From: Arabidopsis thaliana
Taxonomy: Eukaryota > Streptophyta > Magnoliopsida > Brassicales > Brassicaceae
DNA: 64,000 nt
Assembly (NCBI RefSeq): GCF_000001735.4
Contig: NC_003075.7
Coordinates: 17,423,001-17,487,000 of the forward strand
Direction: 5' to 3'
In this document: one piece after another, positions 1 through 10,860 of the stretch
How positions within the stretch are numbered: position 1 is the first letter of the stretch
How the letters are laid out: each line of letters opens with the position of its first letter
Program-made: the position numbers and the translations under genes
The notes under the pieces: model-generated
Seen by the model: the letters and a program-made list of their open reading frames with translations, nothing else
What the model was told of the DNA's origin: nothing
Databases searched by the model: none

Positions 1-844
1 GTGAAACCGAACAAGCTTCGTCTTCTTCGCCACTCTCATCATCAACGGCTAAGAATGGATGATCCAAAAGCATCTCAGCCGTCCATCTCTCCGCGGCGTT
101 TTTAACAAAACACTTGCTCACGAAATCTTTACCTTCCTCCGACAATTCCACCGGAATCCTCGGAACTTCATCGCCGGAACCAATACGAACCAATAAAGAC
201 ATAACATTATTCATAACACCATCCTCCAAACACCATGCCGTTTTACCACTAGACATCTCAACAACAGAGCATCCCAAAGCCCAAATATCCGCCGGAGATT
301 CAAACTCGCCGTGATTCACAGACTCCGGTGCCATATACAACGGTGTTCCTCTAATCTCAACACAAACCTCACCACTCCTCCGTTTCGCTAACCCGAAATC
401 AGATATCTTCACATCTCCATCACCAAAAACCAAAACATTCTCAAGCTTTATATCACAATGAGTGAAACCATTACCATGAATATGACACAATCCTTTAACA
501 ATCGATCTCGTGAATCTCCTCACTTCAAACTCCGGCAACGCTTCACCGGAGCTTTTAATCCGATCAGCTAAACTACCACCGGAAGCATACTCAAGAAACA
601 GATTATAGATCTCTTCTCCGTTCTCCACCGTCCTTCCTTCACCAAAACACCGCACGATCTCCGAACAGTCACCGAGATCATCAAGAACATCTCTCTCGTT
701 TCGTAACGCGGCGGAGCAAACAACTCCGGAAGATTTCACAGCCATTAACGATGGAAACGCTTTAGAAGAACTTCCAGAGGTAGTTGCTAAACTAACGGTG
801 GAGAAGCTTCCGTGACCAATCGTTTCTCTACGAATCCACTCCAT
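1..844 (-). CDS. MAPKKK21: MAP kinase kinase kinase (MEKK-like, MAPKKK21), 3' end outside window
   Basis: Serine/threonine kinase of the short plant MEKK-like group, expected to phosphorylate MAPKKs in stress or hormone signalling. The frame is intronless and opens with MEWIRRETIGHGSFSTVS, so the Gly-rich loop is at residues 10-18. Next come the ATP lysine in MAVK (K37), the helix-C Glu (E50), the catalytic loop HCDIKLEN (D131, N136), DFG (D149), the activation segment GTPLYMAPE, and DIWALGC. HCD replaces HRD, which is usual in this plant subgroup and not a sign of inactivity. About 281 codons are present and the kinase domain is nearly complete (HPF near the edge); the C-terminal tail lies beyond base 1. 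The start is the only upstream ATG in frame with the kinase fold. The assignment to MAPKKK21 relies on recalled gene order next to the RRM gene. Confidence 0.9.
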   Translation of the reverse strand, partial: MEWIRRETIGHGSFSTVSLATTSGSSSKAFPSLMAVKSSGVVCSAALRNERDVLDDLGDCSEIVRCFGEGRTVENGEEIYNLFLEYASGGSLADRIKSSGEALPEFEVRRFTRSIVKGLCHIHGNGFTHCDIKLENVLVFGDGDVKISDFGLAKRRSGEVCVEIRGTPLYMAPESVNHGEFESPADIWALGCSVVEMSSGKTAWCLEDGVMNNVMSLLVRIGSGDEVPRIPVELSEEGKDFVSKCFVKNAAERWTAEMLLDHPFLAVDDESGEEDEACSVS

Positions 845-933
845 TAGTTTAACAGAGAAGAAGAAGAAGAAAAAAAAGTCTTATGAAACAGTTTCTCTAC
901 ACTTTCTTCTTCTCCAACTCTACCTCTGTTTTT

Positions 934-942
934 ATATATATA
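934..942 (-). promoter_or_regulatory. Probable TATA box of the MAPKKK gene
   Basis: On the minus strand an alternating TATATATA run lies about 90 bp upstream of the MAPKKK start codon, with a CT/GA-rich leader between. Spacing fits a TATA box with a leader of about 60 bases. This is inference from position and motif only. Confidence 0.45.
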
Positions 943-944
943 CT

Positions 945-2686
945 CTTGAGATATTTATTTTCTTAAGAAGAAAAAAAGTTAATAGTTTGTTGTAAACAAG
1001 TGTATTTATGTAATTAATGCACGTGATTATATAAGTATATGGATTTATCTAAAAAAATATTTTACCAATTTATAAGAATTTGCTCTTGGCCAAGAGAAGA
1101 AATAGCGGTCCATAAAGGAAACGTGGGTGGTGTGAGAAGATTCTTGTTGTTGCCCACTGTAGAATAACAAAAAAAAAATCATTAATTAAAAATAAACTAT
1201 AGCAGTATAGCACTATAAAAATATAAAATTAAGTAATTTGATTACTAAATTGTACTTTGATAAGATAGTGTTTCTTAAATATGATTTTTAGCTATAAAAG
1301 ATAGAGATATATTGTTATCCTGTAAATTTAATGAATATTTAAAGATGTATATTTATAATTGTTTGATGTTTTTCTATTTTATTGATTTGATAAATTAGAT
1401 TTGTAGTTGTACACGTTTGTTTCAAGATCTACCATGTGATTCGCGTTTTTCTTAATAGCGTAAAAATCGGATGGAAGATTCTGTCAAATTTTTCTTTGAG
1501 ATTCTTTTTCCCTACCGTGTGAAGTAGTATTTATATGGCTGTGAATATTGGTTATTATTTATTGATGGGGTGATGGTGATGCGTGATTTTCTCTTGTAGA
1601 AACAGTGTTGATTTTAGAAAACAATTGTGAAAATCTCACCCACACATGTCATTAAAAAACATGTGCATGCATGCTCAAAATCTCTACTCATTGCTGAATT
1701 ATTTGTTGCAAATAATATCTTGATTTTGGTTTTAGTTTAGACCATTTTCAAGTTTAGTGTTCTCCGGATATAGAATAAACTTAGATTGATTTCCCTTGAG
1801 AATTTGTTATACGTAAGATAAGGAATATTCATGAAACTCATAAATGTTTCTAAATCTTTTGGTTGTTAGAGAAACTAATAACATACGTACGGATCTCAAT
1901 ATATCACTTCTATGGCAAGAAATCTGATTAACAATAATTAGCAAACCTATAACACTTTGTATGATAAGTCCACATCGGTAATTATAGCTTGATAAAAATT
2001 TAAAAGACATTTAATCAAAGTACCAGAAATCCCACAATGCCTTGTAGTTAAAGACTTTGTGACTTGCCAACAATGTTAATCGAACTCTCACAGTTTTTAT
2101 TTATTTTAAATCCATATATGCTTAAAGTAGTCCTACAATGATCTGAATTAAAACAAAAAGAAATGACCCAAATTTATACTTAATTATTACAAATTTTGGT
2201 AAGACAAAATGGTGTGAACTCTGAAGTGGTCGCCACAAAATAAAATAAAATAAAAAACATAAAATGGCGTGTGAATAAAAGAAAGACTCGTAGACGATTG
2301 AAACATGTCAAATTTATTCACACGGACGTTATATAAACTTTGACGTAACCAATTGAAATTTCCACCATAAGGAGTAGTGAAGTATGGTCAATGATTAAAC
2401 GATAACAACAATTGCATGGCGACTTCTCTCTCTCTTTTATTACTTAAAAATTGACCGTTTACCATTATTAGATGCACCAACCTTCATTTTCATTATGATT
2501 AGTATGAGTTGTTTATATGCACAAAAACTTATAAATGAAGGATAATTGACATATAGTCATATAGATTAATAGAGGAATGTAAAAAAGCACAATAAATCCT
2601 TCTTTTTTAACTAACAATTGTGAAAACTATATATAACATGTGGAAGTAGTTATTAGAGTGAAATGGTTAAAACTATTTTCTAAAAA
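945..2686. other. AT-rich intergenic spacer, no gene seen
   Basis: This is the upstream side of the MAPKKK gene. The sequence is AT-rich, full of stop codons in all frames, and shows no coherent exon, tRNA or transposon domain. The single 67-codon minus-strand frame at 1807-2010 has no recognisable protein features. Confidence 0.7.
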
Positions 2687-3125
2687 TACGAACGTTACTT
2701 AGAATTTAAATTTTGATCAAAGGCTTCACGTGGTAAACACAAGAGTAATACATAAGGTTAATTAAGATGAATGTTGAAAGAAACTAACAAATACAAAAAG
2801 TAAAAATAATATATAGAATAAGTTAAGTTATTGGAGTGAATGACAAAATAAAATAAAAATACATGGGACAAAGATAAACAAAATTAATCTAGGGGGAAAA
2901 GAAGTTACGAACAGTAATTAGAATTTCAAATCTTCTTCTCAGATTTCACGTGGTAAACAAAAGAAGAATAAACAAGACAAAATTGAATAATTTAATAAAG
3001 AATAAAAAATATAAAATTATATTATTATGGAAGTGAATGATAAATTAAGAAGTTACGAACATTAATTCGAATTTCAAATTTTATTCAGGCTTCACGTGGT
3101 AAAGTAAACACAAGATGAATAATTT
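2687..3125. repeat. Three degenerate tandem copies of a G-box-containing module
   Basis: Three related segments begin with TACGAAC at 2687, 2906 and 3054. Each is followed 39-41 bases later by TTCACGTGGTAAA; the CACGTG cores are at 2727, 2947 and 3093. The stretch between is similar in each copy (an AGAATTTAAATTT-like run). CACGTG is the core G-box bound by plant bZIP and bHLH factors. Copy spacing is 219 and 148 bases. Whether the copies act as an enhancer for either neighbouring gene is unknown. Confidence 0.6.
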
Positions 3126-3141
3126 AATGAGATAAAATAAA

Positions 3142-3570
3142 TGGGAAAAAGGTCATTTAAATCACCATTTCGCCATTTGTGGTGATTTAAATCATAAACT
3201 TTGTTTTTTGTGATTAAAATGATGTGTTGACTTCAAATAAAATTAATAACTTTCGTTGACAAAGCCAAATTAGTCACATCCGTACCCACAACTTCTTCAT
3301 CGACACTAACTTTTTCGTGCAAGTCATCAAGATTTCCGTCTTCATCTTCACCGTCTTCCTCGCCAGCAGCTTCGTATCCAATTTCATCACAATCTTTATC
3401 TCAATCTTCGTATTATTCAGTTAACGTTATGACTAATTTGGCTTTGTCAACGAAAGTTACTGATTTTATTTGAAGTCAACACCTAATTGATGATTTTAAT
3501 CATAAAAAGCAAAGTTCATGATAAATCACCACGAATGGCAAAGTGGTGATTTAAATGACATTTTTCCTCC
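3142..3570. mobile_element. MULE-type MITE with long TIRs and 9-bp target-site duplication
   Basis: A 429-bp non-coding element is bounded by the identical 9-mer TAAAATAAA (3133-3141 and 3571-3579). Its two ends are long inverted repeats of roughly 135-145 bp: the left arm runs to about 3280 and the right arm from about 3428. Shared blocks include GTCATTTAAATCACCA near the tips and AACTTTCGTTGACAAAGCCA at the inner ends. The tips are G-rich (TGGGAAAAA and GGAGGAAAAA). A 9-bp duplication with long TIRs is the Mutator-like signature. The central 140 bp is unrelated and non-coding, so the element is non-autonomous. Its transcript would form a long hairpin. Confidence 0.8.
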
Positions 3571-3795
3571 TAAAATAAACAGAATAGAATATATGATATA
3601 CTTACAGCTATTGTTTGCTAGTATCCAAATAAAAAATTTGTACACAATCAATTTATATTCACTATGTATTTTGGTTTTAAAACTCCATATACCTTAAGCT
3701 ATATGATTTAGTTTTATGTTTGTTAAAAAGATTCAAGCCCATTATGAGGGCTGAGTTGTTATATTATAAGGCCTAATTAAACCCAATTAAGATAA

Positions 3796-3833
3796 GCCCA
3801 TTGATTCTTATGGCCCATTGATTCTTATGGGCT
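3796..3833. promoter_or_regulatory. Site II (GCCCA/TGGGC) cluster in a 17-bp tandem duplication
   Basis: AGCCCA, GGCCCA and TGGGCT occur within 38 bases. The first two sit in a near-perfect tandem copy of GCCCATTGATTCTTATG. Such elements are bound by TCP factors and are typical of promoters of growth-related and RNA-metabolism genes. The cluster is about 120-160 bp upstream of the apparent leader of the RRM gene. Confidence 0.5.
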
Positions 3834-4348
3834 TACCGGCAAAAAACATGAATGTTCAACACGTGTCACCAATCGCGGAGCTACAATGGACGGTGATCAT
3901 TTTATCGCCGGAAAATTCCCATCTTCGCTTGCTTCCTCCTCAAAAGGTGAAAAATTAGAGCGAGAGAGATAGAGAGAGATTTCAAAACGAAAATCCAGAG
4001 AAAGGGTCTTGCCAGTTTAGGGCATCCTTGTGGGTGAGAGAGCGATTGAGAGATTTCAAAAGGTCAGTGTGTGAGTTTTCGAATTTTCACAATGAATCTA
4101 AAAAAAGAAGATAAATTTAGTTTCATTTGTTTCTTAATCGGAGAGAAATTTGTATGCCCCAAAAACAAAAATGATGAATTGGTGTTTGATGATGATAATT
4201 GTGTGTGAGAAAGAGATGTGCTTGTGGTTTGCAGGAGGAAGAGGAAGATACGAGTGTGAGAGAGATTTAGAGGGAGAGAAGAAAGAGAGATTCTTTTTGA
4301 GTGTGTTAGGGTTTCATTTCCTCTGCAGATCTACATTTATCTCTTCTC

Positions 4349-6589
4349 ATGGAACGGAAGCTTGTGGTAATTTGGTTTTCACACGCATTGAGCTCAAGTT
4401 TTTAGCTTTTGTTTGAATTGTGTAACTACGATGCTTTTATATGTAATTTTGAATTGATTTATAGGTTTTGGGAATCCCGTGGGATATTGATTCCGATGGG
4501 CTTAAGGATTACATGTCAAAATTTGGAGACTTGGAGGATTGTATTGTCATGAAGGTTTGCATTTGTTTTTGTCTTATTTGAATTTGAGCATTGATTAAGC
4601 AATGTCACGTAGAGCTTTGATATGTTTGATGTTTTAGGATCGATCAACTGGAAGATCTCGTGGATTTGGATATGTCACTTTTGCTTCAGCTGAAGATGCA
4701 AAGGTATATTTATTAGTTTCAATGAACGTTGGATATTATTGTTTGTACTGGAAAATCTGTCTTAGTTGCTTGTTTCCTTTGAGTACCTGTAGAATGCTTT
4801 GAAAGGTGAACACTTTTTAGGGAACAGGATCTTGGAAGTTAAAGTGGCTACACCAAAGGTTCGTTACATGGAGTTGTGTGAATTCAGTAAGACATTAGTT
4901 TTTTTACCCGATAATCTTTGTTCAAGGTTATTTTATTCTTGCCAGGAAGAGATGAGACAGCCTGCAAAAAAAGTGACGAGGATCTTCGTTGCTCGAATCC
5001 CTTCATCAGTCTCTGAATCAGATTTCCGAAGGTAATCTTAGCTGCTTTATTGTGTTCTGTTTATTGTTTTCAGAATGGTTTCTAATAGATGTGGAAAGTA
5101 TAAACATTCTTTCTGTACTCTTCTTATGCAGCCATTTTGAGAGGTATGGGGAAATAACAGACTTATACATGCCTAAGGTACTCTATCATTATCTAATTGT
5201 GTGCCTGATAATTCTGGTCAGATCTGTTCTCTTGGATTTGATATCATTTCTCTATTTTCTATGTTAGGACTACAACTCGAAGCAGCACCGAGGAATAGGG
5301 TTTATCACATTCTCTAGTGCTGGTTAGTTTTTGGTTAAATCTTCTCCAAACCCGAATTGAGTTTTTATATTTTGATATCAGAACCTTCTTTACATGTTTG
5401 ACTGTCAAACTCATGGGAAAGAAAACATAAGAAACTGATGAATGCGATCCTGGTAATATTTATTGTCACCTGTTTGTAAAAATTTGGATTTAGAAGAAAC
5501 TTTCTATTTTCTGATTTTAGATTCAGTGGAGGATCTGATGGAGGACACTCATGATCTGGGAGGTACAACAGTTGCTGTTGATCGGGCAACACCAAAAGAG
5601 GATGATCATCCGCCTAGGCCACCGCCAGTGGCTAGAATGTCGCGCCCACCCGTGGCTATTGCAGGTGGATTTGGAGCTCCAGGTGGTTATGGAGCTTATG
5701 ATGCTTACATTTCTGCAGCTACAAGATACGCAGCGCTTGGTGCCCCTACTTTGTATGATAATCCCGCCACGTTTTATGGAAGTAAGACGACTCACTATAT
5801 AATACCAACATACTAGAAACAAATGAATTTCAGCTCATTAAGAGAATTCTCACTTTGTCTTAGGAGGGGAACCAACCACAAGGGGAATAGGAAACAAGAT
5901 CTTTGTTGGACGGCTTCCTCAAGAAGCATCCGTTGATGATCTTCGCGATTATTTTGGGAGATTTGGCCATATTCAAGATGCTTATATTCCAAAGGTGAGT
6001 TATATAAGTTACATTGTTACACTGAGAACATTTTCAGATATTTTTGTATATGTATTGAACATTCATCCTTTTTTAATTAGGACCCAAAGAGAAGTGGACA
6101 TAGAGGTTTTGGATTTGTTACCTTTGCTGAAAATGGTGTTGCAGATCGTGTAGCCCGAAGATCTCATGAAATCTGTGGACAAGAGGTAAAAAAACAAGCT
6201 TGATACTTGATGCTTTAGACAAAAACTTATCTAAGATGTATAAAGAAGCTACACTGTTTTGATTTTCGGGTTTAGGTAGCAATAGATTCAGCAACGCCTC
6301 TTGATGAAGCTGGACCTAGCGCTGGCGCAAGTTCCATGTTAAGTTCTTCTCGTCCTGAATATTTTGGTGGCTATGGAGGTCCTATGCGCGCATTTGGTCG
6401 AATGTATGGAGGCATGAGCTTGGACGATGTGAGTATATAAATATATATAACTAAAAACACTAATCAAAGATTCTTTTTATACAAGTTGGTTCTGATTCAC
6501 TGCGTTTTTTAAACTAATTCTGCTAGTGGGGATATGGAATGCCAAACGCAAGACCATCAAGACCAGACCGGAGGTACCGGCCATACTAA
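4349..6589 (+). CDS. RNA-binding protein with three RRM domains (379 aa)
   Basis: hnRNP-like single-stranded RNA binder, presumably nuclear; its targets are not known to me. I assembled 12 exons: 4349-4366, 4465-4554, 4638-4703, 4793-4858, 4946-5031, 5132-5177, 5268-5322, 5521-5781, 5864-5994, 6081-6185, 6276-6428, 6527-6589. All have GT-AG borders and join in frame to 379 codons. RRM1 (about residues 3-78) has VVLGIP and SRGFGYVTF. RRM2 (about 91-166) has IFVARIP and HRGIGFITF. RRM3 (241-316) has IFVGRLP and HRGFGFVTF. The RRM2-RRM3 linker is Pro/Gly/Tyr-rich and the tail is Gly/Met/Arg-rich. A leader intron from about 4063 to 4234 is likely (donor AG|GTCAGT, acceptor TTTGCAG|GAGG). The gene converges on the remorin gene. 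Likely At4g36960. Confidence 0.92.
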
Positions 6590-6825
6590 TGCAGCAGACC
6601 AACATTTCATTAGCTTTGGCTTTGTCTTTTTATAGAAACTTCACTTTGTCAGATCTATTTTAATTGAAGCTTTTGTTTATGTTTTACCCTCGGAACCAGT
6701 GAACCTACTTTGTGTGGTGTATTATGCAAACAAGTAAAAAGTTGGAACAGAGAAAGCTTTACAAGAAAAATTCGCAGTGTACATTTTTTTTTCTTTTGAT
6801 CAAATTGTCTTTTCAATAAAAAAAT

Positions 6826-8459
6826 TCAGAGAGCAGAAGAAGATTTTCTGCAATCAACACGAGGAGCAAAGCAAGTCATGAAAGGAGTCATGAAAGTATG
6901 TCTTCGAACAAGATGCGTGATCTTCACCGAGTTTCTGGAGATTTGATGATTCCCTTGTTGTTGTTCATGTTCACTGGATACTGAACTTCTCCTCATCTCT
7001 TGTGCTTTGATCTTAGCTGTTTGAAGCTTGTTCAAGATCTTATCCATTGATGCTGATTTCTTCTTCTCCAGCTTCACCTGTTTGATTCAGTCAAGCCAAA
7101 TGAAATTTCAATACATAATAACCTCTGATTGGTTTGTGAGGAGCTTATGTAAGTAAGTGAAGGAGGACTGACCTCAAGTTTTCTAATAGCGGCTTCTGCT
7201 TTCGCCTTCTGCAGATTTTCCCAAGCTGCAATCTTCGCTTCCTCTCTTTGCAACCTGCAAATACTCACATTAATGGCTGACCAAGAAGAAAGCGTTATAA
7301 AAAACTGATACAACAACTTTGATTACTTAGAAAGAGTCATGGCTGGTTCTGAGATATCCCAAGAAGAAGAAGAAGCAGAAGCTTCAGAATTGTCTTCAAC
7401 CTCAGGTTGCTCTCTCCTAATAATCCTAGAAGACATGACTCGTCTCTTTGGACGCTTAATCATTCTTGCTCCTTTATCCATTTTCACTTCTCTCACTTCA
7501 CCTCTACAAGGAGGTGGCTCAATCACAGAAACAACCAATGGTGGAGACTGGTTATTGTTATTAGGACTCGTCTCTTCTGGACTCATCTGAGTAGCCATAT
7601 CTCTTCTTGATACCACCGGAGATTGCATCGCCGTCGTCATCTCTGCTTTCTCCTCTACACAAATTTCAGAATCAAACATAGCTTAGATCTTTGAACATGG
7701 TTTCATAAGAACCAGCTCAAGCTTGAATCTTTTCATGATTCTGTGATTCAATTTGCCAAAAGCAAGATTCAAAGAGGTCTAATTTCAGATTCATTAAGAA
7801 GATAAGAGAGAGAGAGAGAGAAAGAAACTATAGTTACCTGTATCAGTTTTGGAGCTAAGTGAAGAAGTTTCTTCACTCATCAAATCAACCCAGCTCCGGC
7901 TATGTCCATGGCCAGGTCCACGACCATAGCCATCACAACCACCACCACCGACACTTCCTCTAAAAACCCTATCCGCCTCCAAAACTCCAGTAGAAAACGG
8001 AGAACCAGCAACCATTAAACCCTTAGGAGGAGCATCCATAGACCGCATCATCATCCTCGGAGAATAGTGATAACACCCAGTCGCCGACGAAGAAGACGTA
8101 GGATGCGGATGAGGCAACGTAGGAGGAACAATCGGACCACTTTTAGATTTCTGCCTTCTCTGTTCAGAACTCACTGAGGAATTTAAACAAACACCTTGTG
8201 GGTAAGTCGACACAGGGCTACAAATCCACCGCTCAGCATCTTCCCATTTCGAAGGAATTGCTCTGCCGCTGTAAAACGGCGTCGTTAAAGCGGAAGAAGA
8301 GCCGATGTGACGACGACCACCGTTAATTGCAGAGGAGGAAGTAGTGGAGGAAGGATGAGGAACTCTCTCGGAGCTCCAACCTTTGTTGTCAGCGTAACTC
8401 GGAGCTCCGGGACTTAAAAACCCACCAAAGCTATTAGATGAAACAGAAGTCTTTCTCAT
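6826..8459 (-). CDS. Remorin family protein (427 aa, long N-terminal extension)
   Basis: Plant-specific plasma-membrane nanodomain protein. Exons on the minus strand are 8459-7838, 7654-7327, 7254-7173 and 7077-6826, joining in frame to 427 codons. The first 300 residues are disordered and rich in Ser, Gly and Pro, with a basic patch (RPKRR). The C-terminal remorin domain (about 300-410) is the usual charged helix: LQREEAKIAAWENLQKAKAE, then KLEKKK. It ends in a basic and hydrophobic tail with Cys (RRHTFMTPFMTCFAP) that resembles the remorin membrane anchor, where Cys can be S-acylated. The extended N-terminus places it in a large-remorin subgroup. Intron 1 starts with a (GA)n tract near 7808-7820. 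The start ATG is the first in frame and is followed by the whole conserved frame. Likely At4g36970. Confidence 0.9.
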
Positions 8460-10860
8460 GTTGGTTTCTCAAAGAACAAAATCTGAAATGGGTTTTGTTT
8501 GGAAAAAGATTGAAACTTTTTGTTTAAGAAATTGAAGTCATGGTTTTTGTTGACCGGAGATTTGAAGTGTTTCAAGAGTGATGATGTTTAAAGTGTTCAA
8601 AAAAGGGAATAAAGAAACTGTACTTTTGTGTTCTTTGTAATAATCTCAAAAGGTGAGAACTTTGAGGGAAGAGAGATGATGTGAGTGATTTTTTTTTTTT
8701 TTTTGGTGGCATTAAGACAAGTGTCGTGGCTTGTCCGAATAATGAAAAATAGAGGAAAAGCCAAACAAATCTCTATTTGGGAATTGGGATAATGCAATTT
8801 ACCAGTTTCTTCTTTTACACGCTCTTCAATGTGTTAATCTTATTTTTTTCTTCATGAAATTGTGAGAGAGAAAAAAAAAAAAAATTGGTGAAAAGAAACA
8901 GATTTAACTGACGTTAGAGCTTTCTCTTTGTTTGTTTTTGGTAATTTTCTTCATCCGATTACTCTGTACCGTTATTACAGAAGCCACGACTATTGCCATG
9001 TGACATTTTTCTGCTCTTTTTGTTCTTTCGATAAATTCAGACTCTTTTGTCGTTTCTCTTAACTAGCTTCTGCTTTTTTTCCTCTTTCCTTTTCACTTTG
9101 AGGTTATTTTTACAGATATTTGTAACTGTTAGCTTCTGCAGGCCTAAAAAGCTAGGATCGTAGACCCTAAGACTCTTTCTGCTATGTAGTTTCCGCTCTT
9201 TACTAGTACTTCTCATTGGTAGCTAGACAATTATGAGATTATTCAATGAAATTATTCAATTTTATTAGTCAAACAATTTCCTAGAATATACAGTGAAATT
9301 GAGGAAAATTACTTTATTTACCTCTTAATTAAATGCAGAAAAATACTAGTATGGTTGAGAGATGAACAAATGGTATTGAGAGCTAGCACTCTATAGGCTA
9401 TTAACACTCTCTTTCATAGTATTTCCATTGGGTAAGATATAAAATTTAATAGACAATCAATTGGGAGTTATTTCAAATAAAGGAATATTGTATCATCTAT
9501 AAATGGACATCTATTTAATTAAAGAACTACGTATTCCAACTTTATTGGATTAAGTGTTAACTGTCGATTCTTATTGATCGATGGTATTGTAAACCCTAGG
9601 TGTCCGTTTTAATCTCATTTAATAAATTTGATTAACGAGAGAAAATACAATTTGTTTTAGAATTTCATTGAAATGATTTGTTTTAGCATGACTTTTGGCT
9701 TTTAGTACTTAACAATTCCAAAGAGCTGGAAAATCTCATCAGAATGTGGATTATAGATGAAGTTACAAAATTTCAAATTGTTAGTATAGTTTAAAGTAAT
9801 ACGGAGTTATAATCACGTTATCTAACTAACGCATGGGGATGGTCAAGCACACACACGACAACACACACTAGTCTCTCTTATTATTTAATGTAGCATTGAT
9901 TTTTCGAACAAAACAAAGGCATCAATTATAACAATAATAATAAATAATTCTGCTTCAATAAACAGACCAAAAAATCAGAGAATGGGTCCAATTAATGGAA
10001 ACCATGTCATGTATCCAATATTCAATATTGACGCATGAATTATAGTGACTCCGCTCCTACCACATTCAACGTTTGATTTTTTTTATTCTCCTTCATCCAA
10101 ATCGTCCTTATCTATATATTCATCACAAGAAGAAAATGAAGAATATACATATAGACATCAGAGAAATAGATTTTTCAACTAATGTCACGTTTTTTGTTTC
10201 CATTGTTGTTATAACCATTTAAATGCTTCCTTTTCGCGAGAATTCAAGCCCCAAGCTTGATATTCATGGTCTTCTTCTTACTTAAATTGAGTGAAATCTA
10301 TACTATGGAGATTATAAAAGTTTGTTTTTGCAAATAACATGGTTAAGCAAGTTGTTTTTATGGGACCAGCCTTAACTATTTTTTCTAAATGTAGTTGTAA
10401 AGTATGACAATCTCTCTATAACAAATTATTTCTTGGAAAGAACCAAGACTTTTGAAATTGTGTATTTGCAATTCCAATTAGCTGAAAATATCTTATAAAG
10501 ATTGCGGATGATTATTCAAAGTTAGAAACTTTATGAAAGGTTTTACTTTCACGAACGATGCAACGCATGGAGATGGTTACGCTGCGTCTCACACAGAGAC
10601 GACAAACACACACATTTGTTAACTAATCCAACAAACAAAGCTAACCATAAAACTTCACATTCAACTACTAAAATAATTATTTTTTTATAACATCTTATAA
10701 ATTTCTAAAACATCATATGAAAACGTTGTTATTATCCCATGTAAACCCACAAAACCATATTTTACCACTGAATCGTAAGGATACGAAAACACACAGAAAA
10801 AAAAAAAAAATGAACAGAGGCAACAAAAAAAGCTGCCGCAACAATTAGAGTTTCCTCTCT
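8460..10860. other. Remorin leader/promoter plus AT-rich spacer
   Basis: Bases 8460 to about 8800 are the leader and core promoter side of the remorin gene, with a run of T at 8690-8704. From 8800 onward there is no credible exon. Two weakly similar segments (about 9700-9960 and 10430-10690) share GCATGG(G/A)GATGGT, nearby CACACA/ACGACAA runs, and CAATTCCAA followed by AGCTG. They look like a decayed duplication of about 730 bp. The minus frame at 10685-10903 overlaps only the last exon of the next gene. Confidence 0.6.

Noticed and set aside
451..454. HCD instead of HRD in the MAPKKK catalytic loop as evidence of a pseudokinase
   Set aside because: Lys37, Asp131, Asn136 and Asp149 are all present, and the HCD form is normal for this plant MAPKKK subgroup.
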